In this document: positions 38,301 through 53,300 of the stretch, piece by piece
How the letters are laid out: the number at the start of each line of letters is the position of its first letter
How positions within the stretch are numbered: the stretch's first letter is position 1
From: Nectonema munidae
Taxonomy: Eukaryota > Nematomorpha > Nectonematoida > Nectonematidae
Length of the DNA stretch: 64,000 bases
Direction of reading: 5' to 3'
Assembly: GCA_030549495.1 (NCBI GenBank)
Contig: JAUIRK010001036.1
Coordinates: 406,001 to 470,000 of the forward strand
Program-made: the position numbers and the translations under genes
The notes under the pieces: model-generated
Seen by the model: the letters and a program-made list of their open reading frames with translations, nothing else
What the model was told of the DNA's origin: nothing
The model's database searches: none

Positions 38301-41300
38301 CAGACAGTTTCGAGCTCATTGGCATTTTCTTCAGCATGTTCTGTCTTAGAGTCCTTAGATCCGATGCCACATTTGCTGAAACATTTCCGGTTAGTGTTAG
38401 GATCTACATCCGACCATGATCTACTAATCCTGTAAATGACATGCAAGATGTCGGACTTCTTCATGAGATCTGGTGCGGTCATCGCAGGATCTTGCTCCAT
38501 CTGGCTAATAATATGCTTCAGCTGACGTTTCCTGAACTTTAGTTTGGTCGCTTGAATGATGCCCTGGTCCATGGGCTGAGTGACAGAAGTGGTGTTGGGA
38601 GGCAAAAAGAGTAGCTTAATGTTCTTCAGATGAAGTTGAAGATGGCACGGAGCATTATCCAGGATCATGAGAATGTTTCTTTTTTCTCGACCCATCTTAG
38701 CATCCAGCTTACGCATGTATACTTCGAAGAGATTACTTGTCATCCATGCCCGCTTGTTGGCGTGATAATCCACCGGGAGGTCATTCCTATTGATTCGTCC
38801 AAACCAACGTAACTTGATTGACTTGCCAATAACCATCAACTGTTCGTTGTCTCCAGCGGCATTTGCGCATAAAATGACAGTGATGAGCTCTTTTGACCTT
38901 TTTCCTCGCGAGGTGCACAAAGTTCTGGTAATTTTGATATCCACTCAGTGATAACAGCATTGTCCACTCCACCACTCTCTCCATTCATCTTGTCATGTTG
39001 TGACAATGTTTGCACACGCACAATATCCAAGCTTGAAGCTAAAAGAATGACATCGAATTCTGACCTCCTCTTAGCAGAGTTTTGAAACTTTTTTGATTTA
39101 TTCCAAACTTAATTAGGGGATTTGAAAATGCGCTATAGCACCCGATGAGTCGTGACGCGGCTGCATGGTCTTGCTGCTTGCAATCCCCGGTTTGGGTTCT
39201 CGTTGTGGACACCTCAAATTCTGCTCAAAAAATATAATTTTACGAAATATTGTTTGACAAATTTTAATATTGGTGGCCGCTTTACGGAGTCAAAAAACTG
39301 TTTTTGGATGCAATACAAGTGGTTGCTGGCCGCGTTGAACAGGTGAAGGCTATAGACAAGGTATATAGCACTATTTTTCTTGCGGAGGAAATTATTTTGG
39401 CCACTATCCGCGGTGACCGTTATAGGCAAGTGACCGCTAACACAAGTTTGACTGTATGTCCAAGATATCGAAAGTTATGTCAAAAATTTGGAGGACTTTT
39501 TAAGAAGATAATATTACTGAATCTAGATGAGTGTTTTTTTCATCTTCGATGTCGGAAATTTGTTTCCTAATACTACTAGAGAAGTAGCAATTGACGAAGT
39601 TTTGGAAATATAGTAAAAAACTTTGTAATTGTATCTTCTAATAAAAATGTTTATGTTTTTTGAACATAAAAGTATCTATATATTCTATATTATACATATA
39701 CATCCGAGTATGTATTTATCTTTAGTTTAATGCCGCCTGACAACGGGTGAAAGCTAGTGCTAAGGTATCATCTGTGTGTCGTAGGAAGCTTCTGAAAGAT
39801 ATTGCATTATTCTTATGTATGCTTATGTCATGCTTCAAACTGTTATACTTTTTGTTTTTCTAAGCTGATAATACTTGATAAAGTGGTTTTAAGACAACCG
39901 AAATATAAAAAGTTTCGTAATAAAGATATTAACTGGTTCCCAATTACTTTTCCTTTATATATAATATATGTGCTTAAAAGATAATTCATTGAAAATCTCT
40001 GTAATTTTTGATGCCCAATAGATTCTGAGTCTTGGTGTATACTTTTTTTTGCACCAACATGAACATTTGTTCAAATTAAAATGGCGGTTTTTTTGTAGAT
40101 GTTTCACTCTTAAATTTACCTGTATTGCCTGCTTTTGATTACAATAAATCAGTATATCATCAGTAAAAAAATTGATTAAATAAATCAGTATATCAGTGTA
40201 TTTTAATAACCATGTTAAGAAACTGCCATAAACTTTTACCTTTTCAGCTTATACCTAAGTCAAGCAATATATATATTTTTTAATTTTTACTGTTTCACTT
40301 GAAAGTGGAAATTTTCCATGTATTCGAACTGGATCTGTTGCCCGCTGCCATTACACACGCATTTTTTCTCGCTTTTAAGGAAGCGAGTGCAACATCTTGA
40401 TGTCACAGCCTCGCAGAATCAGCGCCACCTCCATTGCGCAGAGGATAGCTGATGAGCGCTGTGAAAGGCTTGGCGTCGACTCTCACATCGGCTATCACAT
40501 CGCTTTTGACTCTGTCCCGCCCTTCATCACACCACATTCCTGCCTGCTGGCCACGTCTGGCGTTATTCTGCGGAAACTGCAAGCAAATGCCACAAATGAC
40601 TTCAAGAATGCTTTCTTCGGTGTGAGTCACGTGATCATTGATGAAGTGCACGAACATCACATTGAAAGCGATATCTTTCTCTCCCTGGTTAAAAAAATCA
40701 TTCAAGATGATAAGAAGATCAAGGTCATTTTGATGAGTGCCACCCTCAACAGCACTCAATTCTGCAAGTACGTAATTCACGTGTTAATAAATTTTTTCTC
40801 CGAATAAATATAAATATCGACTTATCCACAAATCAATTCTATTTAGTTGTAGGGTTGCAAATGCATAAAAAAAAGCTCTTATTTTTCCTATTTTCTTTCC
40901 ATCTAGAGAGGGCTATTGCGCGCCTTATAAATTTTTTAGATCATACAAAATATTCACACCAAATCAGAATTTTGTCAATTTACACTAACCCATTGAGTAC
41001 CAGGTCATTACCAAGTTAATCTATAATGATTTTCTATTTCCTACTCACTTTTTAAAATATAAATAATATATTAAATCCACTCTTCGATTTTTTTTATAAT
41101 GACATGAATATTGAGGCGTCCAAGAATGAGCGTCTGGGACTGAAGTCAAAATTTTGTAAAATGCTATTCTTGTATTTGAAGAGTTTTACAAACTAATACA
41201 TTTTGAAATATTTGTATTTAAAATAAAATAAAAATATTTATTGAAAATTTAAGCTTGCTGATATTGAAAAAAGCTTACAATTTTTCTAGCCTACATTTTC

Positions 41301-44300
41301 TAGTTGGCATCTAGTATTTAAATTTGCAGGCATGCGTCTAATTCCACCACAGCGTAAACTATGTGGTATGCTACTTGTTGAAGATTTTTTAGTTTACCGA
41401 AAGAAGCCAATTTTAGATAATTAAAAGTGATATCTCTTCGGAAATCAAGAAGTGACAAGTTTTTATGATTGTCACAAGTTCTACGTCTTGCGTATCATAA
41501 ATTTGTGATATGATGTCTAATTTCATGGTTTACTAAACTCAATTAATCTATAACAATTATATTATTTATTTTTGCTTTATTATTAATTATGAAAACAAAG
41601 TTAAAAAATACAAATTATTTCACACACCTAAATATGTTTTCATTTTGTTTTTTTTAGATGTTTATAATTTCGTTTTTACTATATCTTTTTTCCATCTACA
41701 TAGTTTCATATACAAAATATAGCATCTTCAAATTTGATATTTTTGTAATCATTCCATAATTTTGCTTAATATCTTATACCTTACATTTTAACACACTTTT
41801 TCTGTTCCCTCAAAATTTCATCCCACTATATTACTGCACTAGCTTCGCATTTTTTTATTTCATTTTCTCAATTGAAAAAAAATTTCATTATAATTTTTCA
41901 AATGGAAACTCGGCTTTTTTTTCTAATACTTTTTCGATTCAGTTATGCAAATTATACTACTAAAATTTCAAACTAGTCTGTATCAATTAAATGAACAGAC
42001 AAGCTAAATAGAAGCTTTCTCTATTTTTTTGATCTGTTTGATGAGATTATCAATTAAATGAATTAATTTTTACAAAACAATGAAATTATCACCCTTTATT
42101 ACATTTATTTTTTCATCAGTAATAAATCTTTGAATTGTTTCACTTCTATTTATTTTGATGAAATGATATAAAATTAAAGGAAGCATTTTGCATGAAATAA
42201 TTAATAAATATTTATTTTCTTAATGGGCATAATGTATATTTTTCAGGTCTTCTTAAAATGTAAGAAAATATTTTTATACATTAATTTTTAATTTTTATAA
42301 ATTAGTGTTATAGAGTCTGATTCGGACGAATCTCACCTGTCAACATGTGTATGCATTTTGCAATTTGCTTATTGCATGTATTGATACGCTTCGCAGCGAT
42401 CTATTGTAAAACTGATTTTGCATTTGGTTTTGTCTTCTGACAACTGAAGTGATTGTGGATTTTGGTGGACATGACAGTTGCCGATGACTATGAGAGCAGT
42501 TGTAAAAGGGAATAAACGAGGTAATTCAATAACCAAATTTGAATGCAAATCAATCCATCCTGTTATTGAAGTTTGATGGGTAAGTTTTTCTGTGCAAATC
42601 TTTCAAACTTATAGGACTTAGTTGGCTTATTTGCGGATGACTAGTACTCTAAGTTTTGTTAGTCAGTTGTAGTGGTTCGCAAGAGTAGTACCTTTTAGTA
42701 TTATTTTTAGATTGTTTGTTAGTTGCAGTCAATTTTTCAGCAGCAGATGCTAAAGTCATATCCTGAACACAAAGCTAAAATAAACCCATCTCATCTGCAT
42801 TAAAATATGTTTTTTTTTTGCAAAATTCGTCTTTAAACGGCTCAAAGTTTTCACCTTCTGATGTGTCGGCAGACAGACGTTGCCTAATAATATCAACTTT
42901 CCTATGCTATGTTTTCTAAGTTGAGTTATCTATTAAAGAACAGAGCCTTCTCAATCTAGATTGAATCAGTGATATGTGTTTTTTAGCTTTCATTTGTTTC
43001 AACCAAAAAACTTTTGTATAAAAGCCCTCCTTCATTTCTTGCTGTTTTTAACAAATATTGTTATTCTTTTGCAATATTTTTGGTTTAGTCGCTGTAAACT
43101 CATTAAGTTTAACCTCTGTTTTTTGTTAATTTCCAATACCATTTCTTCAGCTATGCTTCATTCATCCCTCTTAATTTTTGTCCCCATTTTATGCTGTTTC
43201 ATTAATTATGTTATCAAAAAGTCAAAATTCTATCTTTTCACAATTTCTCTGGGAATATTATTTTATATAAAGATGTTTTTTCATGATTTGATTTCCACGA
43301 ATGTAAGAAATTATGAAAGTTTTTTATTAATTTTAATGAATGGTCTTTCATTATTATTATTTATGGGCAATTGCATTCTAAGTGTGTATTTTTTAACATA
43401 TCATTTTTTTTTCCTTGTATCTAAATTTTTTTTGCATCAAAACAACTGAATTGTGGAAAGTATAAGAGACCTGTTATCATTAACTACTAAATACATATAC
43501 TTATATATAAATTACACATTCATATAAAGAATTTATATACCCACACTAAAAAGCATTTTTTTTTTTAATTTTTTTGCTCTTTCAATTTCTTTTTACTTTC
43601 TATTTTTAATATATATTTTTTGATTTTTTCCTAAATTTTTAAAAGCTTTTATTTTAATTTCGTTTTTTCCAAATTTCTGTGTATACATTTAAAATTTAGA
43701 TATTTTAATGACTGTCCCGTGATTGAAATTCCTGGACGTCAATTTCCGGTAACTTCGCACTATCTCGATGAGATCAAAGAAAAATTGAAGACGCGCGAAG
43801 CTACTCAACTTCTTGGTGGATTCAAAGCTCTTAAAGGAAGCGTAAATCATTCCATTCATTATATTAAAAGCTTTGCAAATATCCAGGGGCATCAATATAC
43901 GCGTTTGACCTTTGCAAAGATACTATGTATACGGTTCTTTGATGGAAAATTTAATTCTTTTCGCATATATTGAAATTTTATTATCCTAAAATGTATAATA
44001 CAACATTTTAGTAAATATTTATTATAGAATCTGATATGTAAAAACCTTAAGAAGGGTATATAAGTGTTTATTGAAAACTTGGCAAATTCTGGAGGCATCA
44101 AAACATTCCGAAGAAAATTCTTATTCTGCTATTTAAAATTTTGAATATTTGTTCTAAAGGGGAAGAAATAAAAATTTCAAATCATTCGAGGCAAAAACAA
44201 AAAAGTTATTGTCATGTGAAACATGTACTTTTAGGATATGTTATATATATATATACTTAATAGATAGAAATTAGATATAGATAGATAAATAGATTTATAG

Positions 44301-47300
44301 ACACGAGGATTGATATACGTATTGACGTACAACGAAAATTTGGATACCCATACCTTCTAAGTTAATCGATTTTTTTTTGTAATTTATACCAATAGAATCA
44401 TCTAATTTTATTAAGATATACTTTCGCCATTTATTTAAAAAAATATTGCCTTTTTAGGTAAATATTTTCCATTTAATATTTATACTCTACTAATCGGACC
44501 CGCATTCTGCCATCTCATCGTATTCATTGGTTTTAACGATCCTCAAATGTTTGTGCTTATTTACGATTGTTATTTATTCATGCATGCTTCTTTGCAACAT
44601 TGTTGATGTACCCTTTTTATATTAATTAAGGGTTAGTTCTTTATATAATAAGTAAAAATTATTTTAAGTTTGCAAGTAATAATTAATACATTAAAATTTA
44701 TTCTTAAACATAAAAATATTTTATAATCATGCATAATAAGCACGATTGAAAAATCTAATCATTTTCTCTTATTTATAAAGAAAATATAAACTCTTTTATA
44801 TAAATTTATTTTCTTTCAGAAAAGTCTTGATTTAAAAATTTGCGTGTCAGATATCGTTTCCTTGCTTGAATACGTGCATAATACAAAGCCACAAGGCGCT
44901 ATTCTAGTCTTTCTGCCTGGGTGGAATGAAATCAAAGAAGTGGAAACTGAAATCAAAAAGTTAGAAAATAATAAATTTTTTTACTACATCTATTTGCATA
45001 TATGAAAAATATTTATTGCTCTTAAATTTATAGGAGCGCACATATGGTTGAAATTCTGGATGTATGGATTGGGGTTTTTTATTATTATTACAAATGTCAA
45101 AATATACACAAGTTTATTTTTTTTAATTTCAAATCTATTTTTATTCCAATTCAACAATATAATGAAAACAATCAAAAACTTGCTAAAAAATAATAACAAA
45201 TAAAACATAAAAATGGTGCAAAAAACTATTAAATAAAAGGTTTTTTAAAAATAAAGGGAAGAACCAAGTCTGTCCCACGAAAATTGATAGATTAATTTGT
45301 TTTGGATAATATTATTATTTAAAAACGAAAAAAAAATGAGTTCTGCTAAATGTAAAAACTTGTATTCAAAAAAAGAACGAGTTGTTTTAGAACGAGAAAA
45401 TGACAAGGCAATTTTTAATGTTAAAACTTGTAAGGAAGAGGGTTGGTTTACCATCATTTTCGCTCCCACTAGATCAGTTGCCCATTTCCTCCAATTAGGG
45501 AACATTGGCCCCATCTTAAAAGAAAAATATCTAAATCAAAGTTTATTTCCAATTTAAAAAACTAAAATAAAAATAGGATATATGATTATATGCCTATCTT
45601 GAAAGAATATTTAGTGGTATATATTCAGAGTAGTATCTAAATATAATCATAATTATAGAGAACTTCATCTTCAAAATTCGGATGCATCTCTCGCCTTCTC
45701 TAAGAAAATAATCTTAAAAAAGTCTCTGGTATTTGTGTATATGGATTTCTGTTTTGAAATGTTCTACATGTGAATCTCAGTTTTATAGAGTATTCTCTCA
45801 AAAACTTAAAAATTAAGCACAATTTAATAAGAATAATTTTATTCCCTATATAACCCTAAATTATATCTATGTATACCTTCACATAGTTTTTCAATATTTA
45901 AAAAATATATATAAAAAAAAGTAAGTTTGCCTCTGAATAATTTTGAGAACGCATGGTCGCTCAAAATTTAGGACGAAGTTTTGTCTTAAAATATGACAAA
46001 AATACGTGGATCAGAAAAAGTGTGCCCATGCAAGTTATTTGATATTCGACTAAAAACAAAAAACTTTTGAAAACAAATTTTTAGCTTTTAACAAAATACG
46101 AATTTGGTCATGACCGCATTGGATTTATGGTTTCTAAATATAAATTTTCTATTCGTTTTTGGATGTATTGAAACTCAAAAAAAACAAAAGTACTAGAGAT
46201 CAGATACATCTGTGAATATTGCTAAATTTAAACACGAGTAGCTTTATAATGAAAGTTTTATATAATAATGTGCGTTTTTATTGGGGGCTAGACTATATAA
46301 CTTTTTACCCCCTCTTCACTTTAGAACCCACCTTTCTAAGCAACCAATTTACTTATCAGATTTTTAAAAAATTCCAGACCCGTCGATAGGGGATTCTCAT
46401 AATTTTTTTCTGGGATTCCTTTAAACTTTTTTTGTATGTCGGTATTGTACCTATGGAAAGTGAAACTTTCGTATCTGAACTGGTGATTTTGGCGGAGACA
46501 TGGCTCGAACTTGAGACCATCGGATACGGTACTACTGTTTAAACTCGAAACCACTGGATCATTGTTAAGAAATTTTCCTTTATAAACAATTCCAGACCCG
46601 TCGATAGGGGATTCTCATCATTTTTTTTCCGGGATTCCTTTAAACTTTTTTTGTATGTCGGTATTGTACCTATGGAAAGTGAAACTTTCGTATCTGAACT
46701 GGTGATTTTGGCGGAGAGATGGCTCGAACTTGAGACCATCGGATACGGTACTACTGTTTAAACTCGAAACCACTGGATCACCAGCCGATCATTTTTATAT
46801 ATAAGTTTTTAAAAATAAACAATTTCTTAAAAATGAAAATAAATTAATATATATTGTAAACAATTTTTTTCAGATATATATATATAGTGGTCCTTACAAA
46901 ATATGAAAAAATTATGAATTTTATCTTGGTGTTTCTCATCGGTTAAATCTTTTATGCTAATCAAAAAAAAATATTAGACAAAATTTTGAGATATTTGATC
47001 TAGTTTTAGTGGTAGCTCAAGGAGACAAATCTTTTATATATACAGTGAGGTTGGTTCGAATCTGTGTTCTATATCTCAAGGTTTCGGGTTCGAATCCAGT
47101 CTCGAGCCACATACTCGATACAAGCGGTGCATTTGTGCCTACTGAATGAAAACAACATGGTACCTTTGTAGGAAATCAGTTGAAATATTAAGAATTAAAA
47201 AATGTAAGACTTTTTTGATACAAAATTTTCAAGAGAATAATTAATTAAATTTTCTAACAAAAACACATCGCTTTCTAAAACAATTGCTTTCTTTTACTGA

Positions 47301-50300
47301 AACAAATTAATGGATCTATTAAAGCCAAAACAACGAATTCTTCACACAAATGTCATAAATGATTTGAAAACTTGGTTATTGCTATTTTTGAAATTTTCGA
47401 AAAACAATTCTAACCATTCTGCGGAGCAGAAACTACATCAGTTGCTTTAAACCAAGCTTTTAAGTAAAGTTCAACCTGAATCGGTGAGAAAACAAAGTTA
47501 TTTTTTATATTGCTTCTGACATCCATCTTGCATTATGAGTAGCTCCAGTTTTTAAAAAGTGCACACTACAAGGAGGAATTTTTCCAGTAACAATACACTC
47601 TAAAAATTCTTTGTAATCATCTCTTGCATGACATGTACTCAACTAAGTAATAGCAAAACTAGCAACTTCTTCTTTAACATCATTGATTACAAAGCTAATT
47701 GTTTCATTCTGTAACAAACTTTGATAAGAAGATTGATGAATAGCGTTCCGTTGATGTTGAAATTGTTTGAACAAGAGAAGATTTAAAAGCAGCAGTTAAT
47801 ATTATTTCAAAAATGTGATGCCTACATGTAAAATACAAAAGATTTTTTTAGCTTTTCCATAATTAATTTACACGTTCGAGATTTAATTCCAGTATTTACA
47901 GCTTTTACATTCTCAAACTTTATAATTCTTCTACGATAACATTTGCTTGTGCGATGATTCCAGTTCCAGAAAATAGTTTTGGAACTCCTAATACTTTTTC
48001 TGATTTGTAATCTGAAACTACAACTGGAAGACGATCTACTTGAGATTTTCTTGATAAATCATTCAAAAATTTTCCATCCCAATGCACCATGAGCAACTGT
48101 CAAAATTATGAGTTTTTGAAAAAATCATTTCTGTACAGGCGTCGAGCTCTATGTATTGAAGAGGTTTTTGACATCAAAACCAAGCTTTTTAACTGTTTCA
48201 CTAATCATCATTGTTGCTCTTCTGTCTGAAGTTTTTGTTCTATCTAAAGTAGCTGCTAAATCTAAATCAATAATTTTTACGAGCTCTTTTACTCACTTGA
48301 AAATTTTCTTTTTGACTGCTTTTATAACCTTCATCTGATAAGGCATCTTCCTCATTTTCAAACTATAAAACTTCTCTCACTTTTTCATCTTCCATATTCA
48401 CTTTTTCTCTATAATCAATACAGCTTGTTTTCATTTTTGCAATCTTTTCTCTTTTAAAGCGTCAAATTTATCTAGAGATCCTAAACAACCTTGAAGATCT
48501 TTTTTTCTTTGAGCAATTAAAAATTTTCAATCTTCATCAATTTTGATTAAATTGAGATCACGCTCATGAGCGATGTCAAATAAATGATCTAATTGCTCAA
48601 CAAGTAATTTTTCATTTTTCTTTTGTGTGAAAGTGATTCTTGAAGAATTCTTTTTTTACTTTTTGCATTTCTCAAAATAAAATCCAAATTGTTTGAGAGC
48701 ATGTTGTTCTCGTTGAAACAGAATTCTCGATTTATTCCAAAATAATGAAACTTCCTGAATGACAAGGAGATAGCACTATCTCGAATTTTTTTATCAATGT
48801 TTTATGATAATAAAAAAATAAACATAAAACTTGTCTGACTGATAGTAATTTTGCACCAGTTATTTGCATTTCTTGAAAACCAATTTACCAGTTAAAAAAC
48901 TTGCTTCTATTAATCTTAGATTCAGTCATGCTGCTTCTAAGGCTGCAATATAAATTTTTTAAAATACATACTCCTAAAAAATAATAAAGTCTATAAATAA
49001 TTACAAAAATATTATAAACTTACATAAATGCCAAAAAACATAAAAAAACGATTTATAATCTACTTTTTAGCGACCACCTAAATAAAATTTATTCTTAATA
49101 ATTTTTTACATGTAGCCATTTTATAAAACAGAAAACATAATGGAATCCTGAGAAATTTAAAAAAATAAAATTTTAAAATTGCCCCTTCTCTTCACTTATC
49201 TGTTGGGGATTCAGCAACGTCACCGTTTTTTCGAATGCACTAATATTTTGTGTATACAAATATATATAATAAAACCACACAAGCAGAACTTTCTGTTTAA
49301 ACTAGGTTTATAATTAAAGGATTCCTTGGAAATCGAGAAAATGACATTTTTCCCTGAAATTTCCCGGGAACAAAAATTGATAAATTTTCAGAAACACTAA
49401 TTCAAACACCTAATCAAAGCTGATATTGTTTTAAATTTAATGCTTATATCTACACATTCAAATGTTTACATTTGAAGAATATTCTATTTTTTTTCAATAT
49501 TTTTCTTACCCTAGCTTTTCCATATTTTTAGGCTTTTATACGCTTTTTTATAGAATACATATTAGAACTTAATATTTAAATAAAAACTGTAAATTATTGA
49601 TATATGTTATTTCTAAACGGTGTAAAATTTAAGAAATCGCATAGGCGCCCACAAATTTCAAAACAATTGATTTTTGAATCTAAAGCAAAATTGTAAGCCA
49701 AAAATTAGAAATAAAAATTTTTTGTAATATATACAACATATATATAACAAAACCTTCGACAAAATTAAATTATGAGTTCAAACCTTTTAGACCTTAAATG
49801 CTCATCAACCATGGTTATTTAACCTTTCAGATCACTTATACATTTTAAGGAATCGGAATAAAAGTACGCGGGAAGTTCATAAAGTTTGCATATTTTGATT
49901 AATCGTCTTATGACTAATACCAAGTGTTTCATCGGAAACAATCGTACAATGAATTCAAACAACTTGCATTTTTCGTTTGGACTCACAGCGATTTAAGCAC
50001 ACTGCGGAAAGATGAAAAGAATTAAAAAATATTCGTTATAACAACTTTAGTGATTCAATTTTTGCACGGATTTAATTGGTAAAGAGGAAAATTTATTTTT
50101 TCTTTTATTTTTTTAATCAGTTATCCATCATTGTTCACAAATTGTCGAATCCATCTTCTGCATTCTCTGGTTTCAGCAAAAGAACAAAGAGCCGTTTTCA
50201 TTCAACCAAGTGCCATCTCGAACACTCGCAAAATCATACTCGCGACGAATGTAGCGGAAACATCGATCACTATAAATGACGTTGTCTATGTGATTGACAG

Positions 50301-53300
50301 CGGGTTAGCCAAAGAAGTGCGGTATGAAATTTCATCACTTTAATTATTATTCATATAGTTTTTGCATGCCATATCGGATAGATGACATCGTTAACCAATG
50401 CACATTTTGCTTTTTTATTGTCAATCACCTCATTCGTGTATGTAATTTCACTTTCTTTCAATATCCTTTTTTGAATACTGTTCATTAGCTACGCATAAAA
50501 TAAAAATCATTCGATTTAAGTTAATAAATTATTTTTGAAAATTCATTAAAAAGAAAAACAGACTATTAATTCTCGAAAAGGTAAATGTCTGAAAATTTTA
50601 TAATCAATGAATCTAACTAACGATGAGTTTATACAGTTATGTAGCAAAAATTGCTTTCGAATGAATAAAATTTGAATCTTTTTAATCGTTAAAATTTGAT
50701 AAATTAATAAAATTTAATAGCACATATAAACAATCAATTGATTACTTCTTATGGAAAGGGTAATAAAGTAAATGAAGTAAATTTTGGAAATGAGTATTAA
50801 ACTTTTTTAAAATTTTAATCATGCTCTTTTATTTTTTAAAGCGTTTTAAATTTATTTTAACTCTCAACCACACCACCCCTAAAATGCAGTTTTACCCTTT
50901 TACAGTGTAGATAGTGAGGCACGCAAGTCATTTTCCTATCTATGCACAACACAAACTAGTAAGTCTAGTTGTTTGCAAAGAAGAGGTCGTGCGGGTCGAA
51001 CGCGACCTGGCACAGCTTACCACCTCTACACCGAAGAAGATTTCAACTCTCTCAGCGATTACACACTTCCTGAAATTTTAAAGTAAATATTTTTATATTT
51101 ATATCACACTTATGGCTGTACTTAAAGCTTACGAGTTCCTTAGTTAGGCCAGTGGCATAGTTTTAAAGGGTTGGCAAAAACCTGGCTCTTCTGCCACATT
51201 TGTTAGTGTTAGGATGTTGAAGACAGATACTAAAATAATTCTGTCTCTCTTTTACTTTAAAACTTAATATACACTACGAATATCTTAAAATAATGTCGTC
51301 ATATGTTTAATATCTAGTGCGTTTATTTTTAATCCCGTTAAAAATAAAAACAAAGTTAATTATGTTTGAGTAAATATATTTAGATTTTTTTTGCTTAATT
51401 TAAACTAAACTAAAACTTTGTTTATTATAAAATATATATGAATTTTAGATGCATGTTTTTGTAATAATAGCATAAGTAATTTCTTCTTTGTTTTAACTAA
51501 ATTGGCGGAGACAATAATATGGAAAATAGGGAGAATTTTATCCTACATAAAAATTTAATTGACTATTTCCAATTCAAAATTTTATAAATACATAGCATTT
51601 TGCAAACCTTGATCTTATCAAAAATGACAAATTTGATTGATTTCTTATACTTTAAATGAAAAAACTGAGTCCATAAATTAAAACAACTTTAAATGCAAAA
51701 ACTAGGTCCATAAATTAAATCTGTATATCGAGAAAACCTGCATCTTAGAGTGAAAACAATTCAAGTAATGGTTGTTTTAGATAAACTTTTTTGGAGACAC
51801 ATCATTATCTGGTCAGATGGCTGGATCATGGTAGTGGATTTTTTACAGGTAGAGGGATCTGTTTTTGCTCTTAGCAGTAATCAGATTAGAAATAGGCAGG
51901 TCAGATGAGTAGTTGTTTAGTAAGAAAACAGCTTTTTGGCGAAGATTTTTAGAACTGAGATAAATATTGCTCAAAGCAACGTAGTTCTGTTTAAAACAGT
52001 TTTTAAAGATGGTTGTAGTCATTCAAGCATGTTTCGTTGTTTTATACTGCACTTAGATCGAGGACATATTAGACATAATAAAAATACCTGGATTATGGAA
52101 GCTTTTCAATGAGGAGCCGTTTTCATAAAAAAAGCTTGTAACAATTTGATCTTTGTGAGAAAATATTCTTTAATGTAATTTCGGAGAGTTGTTATAAAGT
52201 CAGTAGCCGATTTTGACTCCCAACCTATTTTAGTGTTGACAATACAATATCGTTTTTGAAAGATAAAAAATACATAAAATCCTACAGAATAAAATGGAGT
52301 GGTTTGGAATTGTTTTCTGTGGTAGATAAATTGTTTTGTCTCGTGGTATTTTTAATTTTTGTGCTTGACCACAAATGATTGTACTTTAAGGTGGTGTACG
52401 AAATGCTTGTTTCTTGTACAAACTAAGAGCTTCGCTGACACTACTAGATATCTTTATCCAACGGTGAATCAGCAGCAGCACGCATTTTCATACGTCGCAA
52501 ACATTTGTATTTTTCTATATCATCCGCAAAACCACTAAGTTTATTTTCATCTTTTAAACAAACTCACAAAATGGATTCTGCAACATCAGCCTCTTTTCAA
52601 ACTTTTGACTGTGTTTCACCATTGTGAACTCTGTCTATAAGTTTGCATTAAATTTTTTTTTTAATATTTCATTGCCTCCCATTACTTTCAGTTTCCTAAA
52701 TGCATAATTTGATAAAAATTATACGTAATAACTTTTGTAACATCTTCTTTCCGAAAGAGCTTTATCAAATCTTTCATCCATCAAAATATTAAATCTTACT
52801 TCTATCAAAATATGAACACAAAGCTGAACTTTGTCTATCTGATTTTTAAAAAATTTTGTTTTGCTTATTTGATTAATTTGCAAATATGTTATTTCACCGT
52901 AGTATACAGGTTGGGAATGACAAAAACAGTTTGTCTATTGGGCAAAGGCACACTAAGTTAAAGGAATAATAATAATGTATAAATATATAAGTGTTTATGG
53001 TTTTTAATTTTTATTTCCATTTAATATTTTTCATTTTTCTCAAAGTTCTCCCTTAGAGAATACAATCCTGAGAGCAAAGCCTTTTTGCTATGATGGAGAA
53101 TCTCTTCACAATTTTTTCTCTTCTTTTTTCTTTGTTCCACCTGAACTAGCACTCAATAACGCTATCCTCAATCTTAAAAGTTCACACATATTGGATGATG
53201 AAGAATGCTTAACACCATTGGGTAAACTTTTTATTTGTTAAGTTTTCTTTTAATTTTAAATGAAATGAATTATATTGAATATTATGGTAAAAATTTTATC

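Larger units (their letters stand above)
44960..50120 (+). other. Intron after exon g (5.2 kb)
   Basis: It holds two tandem SINE copies (46371-46791), a third tRNA-like SINE (about 47018-47165) and a transposase-like remnant (47330-48960). An open frame at 45245-45557 on both strands could be a decayed element but matches nothing I recognise. Confidence 0.7.

Noticed and set aside
42976-43449. 157-codon ORF rich in Phe, Leu and Ile
   Set aside because: It lies in an intron, has low complexity and A/T bias, and contains no family motif.
45245-45557. Opposing ORFs of 86-89 codons
   Set aside because: There is no recognisable motif on either strand. They could be a decayed element but cannot be supported.
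47018-47110. Possible functional tRNA gene
   Set aside because: Box A and B-like sequences exist, but there is no acceptor stem or anticodon arm in the right place. It fits a SINE.
51830-52600. Possible transposase traces on the minus strand ([23 protein letters not shown])
   Set aside because: Blocks are too short and frames too broken to assign to any family.
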